DNA of 64,000 bases from Branchiostoma floridae (taxonomy: Eukaryota; Chordata; Leptocardii; Amphioxiformes; Branchiostomatidae): assembly GCF_000003815.2 (NCBI RefSeq), contig NC_049992.1, positions 13,307,105-13,371,104 on the forward strand, in the 5' to 3' direction. Shown piece by piece: positions 46,531-55,805 of this stretch (its first letter is position 1; every line of letters begins with the position of its first letter). Both the position numbers and the translations under genes were made by a program. The notes beneath the pieces were generated by a model. That model had not been told where the DNA came from and did no database searches. It saw only the letters and a list, made by a program, of their open reading frames with translations.

Positions 46531-49500
46531 TAAAAACAAGGCTTTAAACCATTGAAAAGCCTTTCTTGGTGGGATTTTATGTGAAATCTGGGCATTTTGG
46601 GAGTGGCTGCAGTAGGAAAGAGCCTACACTGGTAGAATTAGTTGTAAAAAATGACCTTTCTCCATCGAGGGGGTTTCCGCACCCCCCTGAAATAGTGGTA
46701 TCGTCGCCAGAATGCTGTTTTCAGCCAAATGGGCCAATCCAAGGGCTCTAATTAGGGGGGTGTATCAAAAGATTAGCCGTATAGAAATTCTTGCCAAGGA
46801 ATTTGCCGAGACTGGACATATTAGGCTATCATTTGAAGGTAAGTTTGTATGGCTTGAACTTTTTATTCTTGAGATAATTGCATATTTGTTTCCTCAACTC
46901 TCCCATTGGAACGCATGTATTAGTGGCTGAAATTCTAATGGCCTCGTCTCCCCTGTAGTGATTCAGGTAGGCATGGATTAGGCCATTCCTGTTCATTTTA
47001 AGGGCTTTTTTGTCATGGATCTGTTACCTGAGCAAGGTATAGGGTTCAGGTGACTGTCATTTACTTGAGATTTACCCCATTTTTTGTTATTTTTGGCTCT
47101 CTTCCTTGTTTTTTAGCCATCCCTCCAATCAGTGCCAGACTGCAGACCAGGGACAGTGTACAGAGGACTTGATTTTGGTATTCTGGGGGTAAATTGTTGG
47201 GGGGGGGGGGGTGATTCCCCTATGGGAGGGGTCCTAGACCAGGTGAATGTTGTGATTTAGCCTTGCAACACTCTTTTTCATTCTTTTTGCCTTTTCTATG
47301 ATTGTCCCTATCCACACGAGTAGTCATTATAGACCCTTCAGGGCCCTTGAATAGACTTTAGGCTTGCCTTGAAAGTGTCTAGAAAGGGGATGTAGGAGTC
47401 TAAGTGAAGGGAACAATGTCTCCATTAGCTTAGGTGACCAACTTTTGGCTTTATTCACTTGTTTCTGTCAAATTCCACCTGTAGCCAGCATCCCTAGCCC
47501 AGGTCCACAGTGCAGGCCTGGCACAGGTAGGTCATCAATCCCCAGGGGAGTGTTTCTTATCAGAGGTCTTTGATATTGATGGTTTTTACTTCACACCCCT
47601 ACCCCGCAGTGGGTTATATGATTGACATCTGTCAATTGTGAACTTGAATTTACTTGTAGTGATTCAGGTAGGCATGGATTAGGCCATTCCTGTTCATTTT
47701 AAGGGCTTTTTTGTCATGGATCTGTTACCTGAGCAAGGTATAGGGTTCAGGTGACTGTCATTTACTTGAGATTTACCCCATTTTTTGTTATTTTTGGCTC
47801 TCTTCCTTGTTTTTTAGCCATCCCTCCAATCAGTGCCAGACTGCAGACCAGGGACAGTGTACAGAGGACTTGATTTTGGTATTCTGGGGGTAAATTGTTG
47901 GGGGGGGGGGGGTGATTCCCCTATGGGAGGGGTCCTAAACCAGGTGAATGTTGTGATTTAGCCTTGCAACACTCTTTTTCATTCTTTTTGCCTTTTCTAT
48001 GATTGTCCCTATCCACACGAGTAGTCATTATAGACCCTTCAGGGCCCTTGAATAGACTTTAGGCTTGCCTTGAAAGTGTCTAGAAAGGGGATGTAGGAGT
48101 CTAAGTGAAGGGAACAATGTCTCCATTAGCTTAGGTGACCAACTTTTGGCTTTATTCACTTGTTTCTGTCAAATTCCACCTGTAGCCAGCATCCCTAGCC
48201 CAGGTCCACAGTGCAGGCCTGGCACAGGTAGGTCATCAATCCCCAGGGGAGTGTTTCTTATCAGAGGTCTTTGATATTGATGGTTTTTACTTCACACCCC
48301 TACCCCGCAGTGGGTTATATGATTGACATCTGTCAATTGTGAACTTGAATTTACTAGAAGGGGTGACGTAAGCATTAGCGCAGGCGCCTAGAGCCCACGG
48401 TGAGAGATCTCAAATAAAAACAAGGCTTTAAACCATTGAAAAGCCTTTCTTGGTGGGATTTTATGTGAAATCTGGGCATTTTGGGAGTGGCTGCAGTAGG
48501 AAAGAGCCTACACTGGTAGAATTAGTTGTAAAAAATGACCTTTCTCCATCGAGGGGGTTTCCGCACCCCCCTGAAATAGTGGTATCGTCGCCAGAATGCT
48601 GTTTTCAGCCAAATGGGCCAATCCAAGGGCTCTAATTAGGGGGGTGTATCAAAAGATTAGCCGTATAGAAATTCTTGCCAAGGAATTTGCCGAGACTGGA
48701 CATATTAGGCTATCATTTGAAGGTAAGTTTGTATGGCTTGAACTTTTTATTCTTGAGATAATTGCATATTTGTTTCCTCAACTCTCCCATTGGAACGCAT
48801 GTATTAGTGGCTGAAATTCTAATGGCCTCGTCTCCCCTGTAGTGATTCAGGTAGGCATGGATTAGGCCATTCCTGTTCATTTTAAGGGCTTTTTTGTCAT
48901 GGATCTGTTACCTGAGCAAGGTATAGGGTTCAGGTGACTGTCATTTACTTGAGATTTACCCCATTTTTTGTTATTTTTGGCTCTCTTCCTTGTTTTTTAG
49001 CCATCCCTCCAATCAGTGCCAGACTGCAGACCAGGGACAGTGTACAGAGGACTTGATTTTGGTATTCTGGGGGTAAATTGTTGGGGGGGGGGGGGTGATT
49101 CCCCTATGGGAGGGGTCCTAGACCAGGTGAATGTTGTGATTTAGCCTTGCAACACTCTTTTTCATTCTTTTTGCCTTTTCTATGATTGTCCCTATCCACA
49201 CGAGTAGTCATTATAGACCCTTCAGGGCCCTTGAATAGACTTTAGGCTTGCCTTGAAAGTGTCTAGAAAGGGGATGTAGGAGTCTAAGTGAAGGGAACAA
49301 TGTCTCCATTAGCTTAGGTGACCAACTTTTGGCTTTATTCACTTGTTTCTGTCAAATTCCACCTGTAGCCAGCATCCCTAGCCCAGGTCCACAGTGCAGG
49401 CCTGGCACAGGTAGGTCATCAATCCCCAGGGGAGTGTTTCTTATCAGAGGTCTTTGATATTGATGGTTTTTACTTCACACCCCTACCCCGCAGTGGGTTA

Positions 49501-50020
49501 TATGATTGACATCTGTCAATTGTGAACTTGAATTTACTAGAAGGGGTGACGTAAGCATTAGCGCAGGCGCCTAGAGCCCACGGTGAGAGATCTCAAATAA
49601 AAACAAGGCTTTAAACCATTGAAAAGCCTTTCTTGGTGGGATTTTATGTGAAATCTGGGCATTTTGGGAGTGGCTGCAGTAGGAAAGAGCCTACACTGGT
49701 AGAATTAGTTGTAAAAAATGACCTTTCTCCATCGAGGGGGTTTCCGCACCCCCCTGAAATAGTGGTATCGTCGCCAGAATGCTGTTTTCAGCCAAATGGG
49801 CCAATCCAAGGGCTCTAATTAGGGGGGTGTATCAAAAGATTAGCCGTATAGAAATTCTTGCCAAGGAATTTGCCGAGACTGGACATATTAGGCTATCATT
49901 TGAAGGTAAGTTTGTATGGCTTGAACTTTTTATTCTTGAGATAATTGCATATTTGTTTCCTCAACTCTCCCATTGGAACGCATGTATTAGTGGCTGAAAT
50001 TCTAATGGCCTCGTCTCCCC
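46475..50020. repeat. Nested tandem duplication A-B-B-A-B-A upstream of SEC62
   Basis: A blocks (479 bp): 46475-46953, 48359-48837, 49542-50020. B blocks (701 bp): 46954-47654, 47655-48355, 48838-49538. A three-base aga joins each B to the following A. The copies are almost identical, including a run of 13 Gs in every B. The one difference I found is A at 47938, where the other B copies have G (47237 and 49121). A1 begins 16 bp upstream of the SEC62 ATG, so promoter-proximal DNA is triplicated. Within B, two segments (agccatccctccaatcagtg... and agcatccctagcccaggtcc...) are diverged repeats of each other. Confidence 0.95.
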
Positions 50021-50135
50021 AGCACTGTCTAGTCTCGCAGAGGTCTCGCGAGAACAAACGAGAGTAATCTCGAAGCAGATGTTGGGATGGGACATCAGGC
50101 CATGGGCTATGGGGCATCGTATTAAAGGTCATTAA
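49779..50135 (+). CDS. Candidate small two-exon gene, unrecognised product
   Basis: Possible exon 49779-49905 starts with ATG after an in-frame upstream stop and ends at gaag|gtaagt. A 117 bp intron ends ctccccag, with a ttctaat branch-like motif upstream. A second exon, 50023-50135, continues the frame (phase 1) to TAA, giving 79 residues. It starts MLFSAKWANPRALIRGVYQK and ends GWDIRPWAMGHRIKGH. ATTAAA lies at the end of the frame. It is divergent from SEC62. I recognise no family. Exon 1 is also present, identical, in the two other A copies. The chance of such a short open frame is not negligible. Confidence 0.25.
50044..50053. promoter_or_regulatory. TCTCGCGAGA palindrome (CGCG box / BANP-type site)
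   Basis: Exact 10 bp palindromic motif known from CpG-island promoters of housekeeping genes. It sits just outside the A-B array, where the unduplicated SEC62 upstream sequence resumes. Confidence 0.55.
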
Positions 50136-51125
50136 AAGGTCTTCATTTATTCATTAAAAGTTTCAGCATCTCAGACAGTCTAATGCCGCCGGGGAGAAAG
50201 CTGGTTCAAAACTTGGGTACAACGTGAATTAAGGATGTAACGTTATATAGATAAAACACACCAGACTTTGCAACAGACCAAGAGAAAGAAAACCGGACCG
50301 TAGGCTCTAGAATCTTGGCTTTGTGAAGTTAGCAAGTAACGTTACATCGTATGTTCACAAGATTCCCCGTCATGATGTGTGATGATGTCCTCTAATGTGT
50401 CTCTTAACCAAGCACGTTGCCCTGGATGATAATCTGAATTTCAAATCAAAAACAATGAGTTCATATCAAGAATGGCCTACAAGTACAATACATAACGTGT
50501 TACTAAAATAGTTTTTTCACATTAAGATTTGTTTTTGTTCCAATACAAATTATCTTTGAACTTCGTACAATCTAAATGTTTGTTACCAGTATCGACATGC
50601 CAATCTTGACATAAGAGGCCGGCATGTTATGACAGGTTTTTGTTGACCTGTTTGTCTTTAGTGAGTTAATGCCGTGTTGTCGTATTTTCTAACTGCTATT
50701 GGGTGACTGTCAAGCAGACGGGGTGACTGTCAAGCATATGTATCACAGTTGGAAGGAGAACAATGTAGAATCTTGATTAATAGTTGATTGTAACAATTCA
50801 AAGCATGTTTTTTCTTTGAAATGTGTCCAGATAGCTGGAGACGATAACGCAAGGCCTTCCTCGTCTGCCCACCTTCTTCAAACGTCGAACTTAAATCCTA
50901 GGAGAGCAAAAACCAAAGAACAATGACATCACCTGTCATATGAGTTCATCTACCTTTGACCTCATTTGGGTCGACCGGTCAGAACGAGCCTGCCCATTCT
51001 GTCCCGGGACAGCGCATAGGTGGGGTGTATCAACATGTAGCTCTGAAGCTTTCTTTAATAATCTACCCCTTATCGGGTAATCTATGCTGCTTGTTTCCTC
51101 TGGTGCGTAGTTTAGGACTTCGAGG
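50136..51125. other. Upstream region of first receptor gene
   Basis: No gene recognised. It contains a direct repeat of gggtgactgtcaagca (50701-50736). The segment at 50930-51125 is less AT-rich and probably includes the receptor promoter and 5' UTR. Confidence 0.5.
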
Positions 51126-54100
51126 ATGTACTGTGGAGTGATTTTAGCGATTGGAGTGGCGGTAAGTGAGAAAAGTGACGAAGTTTTTAAGTGTTTACAC
51201 AGTAGCGCTAAGTGCGTTCTCCGATTTCCACTCAGTGCAACTCGTGTTGCGCAATGTCGACTGTAGGATTCCAAAACTTTGCCGGAATCATGATTTAAGG
51301 GAATAGATTTGTTTTCGTGAACATGTAGACAGTTCTAGACAACATTTAACACATAGGAATCACGTAGGTGTTGAGTTGAACCCCGTAAAAGTACGAACAG
51401 CAAATCACGGTGACGTCACTCACTGGGTGGCCGGAGTGAGAGATAGATCTAGATCTATACGTTTTGCTTATTTTAGCGAAACGGCGCTCTTCCAAAGCCA
51501 TCAAAGGTTATAAAACGTGAGCATGTTAGTCTTCGGTGTTCTGCATTGCATTCCAAAGAGCCATTTTTATGATGGCGCGTTTGGAAAACTACATGTACGC
51601 CAAAAGTTTCCCGTGACTCCTGGCCTGGCCCCGTTAGTCATTTCCGGTTGTTGCAGCTGGCGTGTTTAGCACACGTTGTTTTCGTGCTCCTGTGAATCGG
51701 TCGTGAACTTCATTACCCTTAAGTTGAATGGTTTTATAATCTAAACCTCATATGATGATACATTAATACAAACTTTGTAGTTTTTGCTGTTTTACGGAAC
51801 GCCGTGCTTGGTGCGGCATGGGACGGCTGGGGAATTCCGATGACGTCACCAGCAATCTAGGGCCTGCTGTTCGCCACGCTCCCAGGGTCACGGGCGGGGC
51901 AATGGGGTGGGCTCTTGTTGACAGTTAAGATTTCAAAGGATTTCAAAATCGTAGAAACATGCGTGTTACCTACTTTCTGTTTCCGTAAAAATGCCATGAC
52001 AAATATAAGACGTCCCCGTATTAAAGAAATGTTCCATTAAACAACAAGCAATGTCAATCAATACCCCTTTGATAACTTGGGATAGAAAATTCTAGAAAAG
52101 AGTGATTGAATATAAGTTTGAAAGTATGCAGAAACTCGGAGGACAAAACAACAGTGTCAGACGATTTTTTGTTGTTTATCAATTCTTCAGGTTCTTACTG
52201 GGGTTGTGAGCGGTGATGGACAAGATGAACATTTAGCCACGCCCCCTCCTCCGTGGAGACATGGCGATCTGCTCTGTGATTGGTGTCCACCAGGACAACG
52301 CATGAGCAGTCCCTGCACCGAGCAGTCGCAGACGCAGTGTGTCCCATGTCGGGAGAACGAATATGCCGAGTACTACAACCACCTGTTGGAATGTCGGCTG
52401 TGTAGGGCATGCGTCAGGGTAAGTCTAGAACCCCAAAATTGCCATCTCTCTTCAAATAAGATTTCAGATGTCTTTGGCTATTAGTTGTGAAATGGTACAT
52501 ACTTTTATTTGAGATGAATGTCACTCAAGAGTTCAAACTATTTTAATAATTGCACTGTAACTATGCAGCAGTTGGATACCCAATCATAAATAAACTGAAA
52601 TCATACTCATGTGTAAGTCACCCTTTGTCTTCAAAATACAACTTTCCTCTAAATCAATTATTGAGTTAAGACCTCAGTGTTCTAATTCAACGCCTTTCAT
52701 GTTTTTCCCAAAGCATCACGAACACGACTCGGAAAACTGCACCTCCACCACCAACAGAGAGTGTGAATGTGACCCAGGCTACTACTTATCCGGTGACGTC
52801 TGTGAAGCTCACACGAAGTGTTCCGTCAGATACGGGGTGAAGGAACAAGGTATTGGTGTTGGAACACATGTAGAAAATGCTAACTTTTCCAAACATTGGA
52901 GCATAAAAGTTGGTTAATTTACCCTATGGTACGTTGTATAATTGAATTGTAAATGAAAATACCTAACAGCAAACCAGCTAGTCATATCATGTTTGTTAAC
53001 AGAAAATGACAGTGAACAGTGGTAAATTAATCATTTTATTTCCAGTTAACGTTACATCTTCTACTCTCTGACCATGATAACTTTGAATTCACATTCAGGA
53101 ACGCCCACAAGTGACACCAAATGTGCGCGCTGTGAATCCGGGACCTTTTCTGACGTCATTTCCAGTACAGAGGTCTGTAAAGACCACACCGACTGTACGG
53201 ACTTTGGGCTGTGTGTAGTGGAGAAGGGAAACAGACGTAAAGACAACACCTGTGGAAACTGTACAACCAACGGGACAGGTAGGATACTTAATAGTATATT
53301 CGTTGCATTTTCGCTTGGAAAATAACTTCGACATGTACTTTTTGTTGTTTTGTATATGTCAATTATAAAGAAATAATCGTGCTACTTTAATCAAGTAACA
53401 TAGCACGCTTAAAACTGTTCATTTTCAAAAGCGTTGTTCAGGTTTTATAGATAATGGTATTTTAAACGGTATTCAACAAACCATAGTAGCAAAAGAAGGG
53501 ACATCAAATAGAATAGCACCAAAGCTAAATGAATGACCAAATGTACTTCGTTTTCAGTGACCATTATGACAACTGTCTCTACACCGACAACGGCTTCCAT
53601 AGGCAACTCATCCATAGATACAGGTATGGCATTATATGCATGTTCAAATAGAGTCAATAAAGTGACGTAGTGGCCGTCCTTTTTTAAAAGTGTGATTGGT
53701 TTTGAGTATAGTGTATAATGACAACGTCTGTGATGTTTTTCAGTGACCAAATATTTTAACTGGTCTTGTCTGCGTTTTACAGAAAACTCCACAGCTTTGG
53801 GCAACATTGAGACCCCGACAGATCCATTTACAAGGGGATACATTACACTAGGATGTGTATGTGGTGTTGTCGTCTTACTAGTCTGTGCAGGCGTAGTGAA
53901 AAGGCACTGGCTCCGTGCAAAGTTCAACGAACTTTTGGGGCGAACGTCACAGGACGGACAAGGTCAAAGTCAGGTGGACGGCGGCGTGACCATGCAGCCA
54001 CTGATGACGCAGCGCTCTGGACAGGCGCAAGCAGTTTCTGGAGAGGCACAAGCCGTTGGTGACCGACCGACCGATAGTGTACTCGTTCTGGGATGCTGTC

Positions 54101-54573
54101 CTATCCGCTCTAGTCCCAGACTGCGAAGAGGAGTGTCACGGAATGACGAACGTATGTATCTTCATTTCCCTCGTATATTACTTATCACTAAGTCTTAAGA
54201 CAATGTTTAATCAACAAGGGACTACAGGAATCGTTTTGAAAATTGCTTAAGTCAATTTGTTTCCCATCATGACTTTTCAGACGTTCGTGCAAGGATGGTG
54301 ACGACTGATGACCTGCCCGCCATCGCGGCTGACATAGGGGGCGCATGGAGACCGCTGGGGCGGAGACTGGGCTTCAGTGACGGCAGGCTGGACGGCTTCG
54401 AAAACGACTACCGTTACCTGGAAGAGATGACTCACCAGATGCTCCGCAAATGGATCAACGAGAGCCGGGAAGAAGCGACAAGAGGCAAGCTTGCGGATGC
54501 GCTTGTGGAAGTGAATAAAGAAGCCGTGGCCAGGACTCTGCTCGGACTCGCAATCGGCGAACACAGCGAATAG
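51126..54573 (+). CDS. TNF receptor superfamily member with death domain (receptor 1)
   Basis: Single-pass type I receptor predicted to bind a TNF-family ligand and recruit death-domain adaptors. Exons: 51126-51161, 52191-52418, 52714-52849, 53099-53278, 53558-53623, 53783-54151 (alternative start 53744), 54281-54573; 435 (or 448) residues. Signal peptide MYCGVILAIGVAVLTGVVSG is split by intron 1. The cysteine-rich domains include CDWCPPGQRM, CVPCRENEYAEYYNHLLEC, CECDPGYYLSGDVCEAHTKC and CARCESGTFSDVISS. Stalk with N-glycosylation sequons, transmembrane segment GYITLGCVCGVVVLLVCAGV, then a Gln/Gly-rich cytoplasmic linker. The death domain is in the last exon (ADIGGAWRPLGRRLGFSDGR, then HQMLRKWINESREEATRGKL). 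The ectodomain most resembles vertebrate TNFRSF11B/TNFRSF21 types, but unlike osteoprotegerin it is membrane-anchored. Orthology is not claimed. Signal exon chosen for its ATG, hydrophobicity and gtaagt in phase 0. Confidence 0.92.
51411..51418. promoter_or_regulatory. CRE site (TGACGTCA) in receptor 1 intron 1
   Basis: Perfect 8 bp palindromic CREB/ATF consensus, 250 bp after the signal-peptide exon. Confidence 0.45.
51829..51848. promoter_or_regulatory. NF-kB-like site followed by CRE in receptor 1 intron 1
   Basis: GGGGAATTCC (51829-51838) fits the kB consensus GGGRNWYYCC, and TGACGTCA (51841-51848) follows two bases later. A gggcggggc Sp1-type box is at about 51891-51899. The GC-rich surroundings suggest an intronic enhancer or second promoter. 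Confidence 0.45.
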
Positions 54574-54929
54574 ATGTGCCAAAGACCTAAGCTGCTACCT
54601 GTTAGAAACCAGGCCTTCCTACGGCCGGGGGTACGGGGATCGTAGAATTAGGCAAAAAATCGGGAAATTAGCCATAGGAGTCAGTTCATGCTAAGGTAAA
54701 TGTTTCCCCTCTGGTCGGCCGTTCAACTCCTCTGGCAAATTATTCTCCCTAGTATAGCCAGCGTAGTCGACGTCAGTATGATAGAGTAGTACAGAATACT
54801 GCATCAGATGTTTCCGTTCCTATCAAATACTTATGTCAGGTGTCTTGTATAATATTTGTTGTTTCGTGGTGCCGTTGATCTAAGCCATTTCGCTTAAGTG
54901 AGGCACCACTCTGTACTGTTGTATGTTGC

Positions 54930-54935
54930 AATAAA
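54930..54935 (+). terminator. Poly(A) signal of receptor 1
   Basis: AATAAA 357 bp after the receptor 1 stop codon, the first canonical signal downstream. Confidence 0.6.
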
Positions 54936-55694
54936 GAAAGAAGAAATGGACATCGTTGTTGTTACAGTGAGCCTGACAGCAAAGCGCTGGCAATAGATGT
55001 CGGAAAATGAAATGGAAAAATTCCATAATATATGCGTTGCACATTGTTGCCATAGGATCGATTTTTGTATATATTTGTACAAAGTGAAACAAATAGATTG
55101 ATAAGTTATTACAGCTTTTGGTGTTTTTCTTCTAGATACATTTACATCGGTAGTACCCTATCTGTGATAACAATATTCCCTGCCGGTCAAACATTCGCGT
55201 GGCATATACATAAATAATAATTTTAAAGATATTGCCTTCACGTAAAGATATTCAAGTCTCGGAGGTGTTGCCAACTTTTTGTGCAGTCACTATTTTTTGT
55301 ATAACTATTTTGTATGTAAAAAGATATCAAAAGTGCAAAACGTAGCAGAAACTCGAGCTTGTAATATGTCATCAGCAACAATTAGACAAACATCACAAAA
55401 TATAACAAGTAGCAAATTGAGTCAACTTATCATTTCGAACGCATTTAATCCAAGACAACTGTATATTCCATTTGCTGCAGCAAATAACATTAAGTCTAAA
55501 TTCCAGCAAATGTTGTCATGATCTGTTCAGGTCCAACTTGATATCACAGCTGTTTTCTTAAAGTTGACAACAGACATGTATTATCTTCCTATTTGTACGC
55601 TCAAATCTAGTTGATACATATCATTACAACAAGGGAATGAATATGTAAAAAAAACACTTCATTACTGTTCAAAAATCCAAAGACATACTATAGA
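54936..55694. other. Region between convergent receptors 1 and 2
   Basis: AT-rich, no gene seen; bounded by the poly(A) signals of the two converging genes. Confidence 0.6.
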
Positions 55695-55700
55695 TTTATT
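55695..55700 (-). terminator. Poly(A) signal of receptor 2
   Basis: TTTATT on the plus strand (AATAAA on the minus strand), 106 bp beyond the receptor 2 stop codon. Confidence 0.6.
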
Positions 55701-55805
55701 TCGAAAATATATCAAAAGTGTATGTTGTTATTTGATGAAGGCACATCAATCATTTTGAGAAGTGGAATTTCAATAGAAGTGATGAATAGTATCTTGACAG
55801 GCGGA

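Noticed and set aside
46566-46751. 61-codon plus-strand ORF repeated identically at 46566, 48450 and 49633
   Set aside because: Triplicated only because the A block is triplicated; no family resemblance, and it runs in a different frame from the splice-compatible ORF at 46712.
47198-47211. CRISPR-like or bacterial-type repeats in the 46-50 kb array
   Set aside because: Unit lengths (479 and 701 bp) and the eukaryotic context exclude a CRISPR array.
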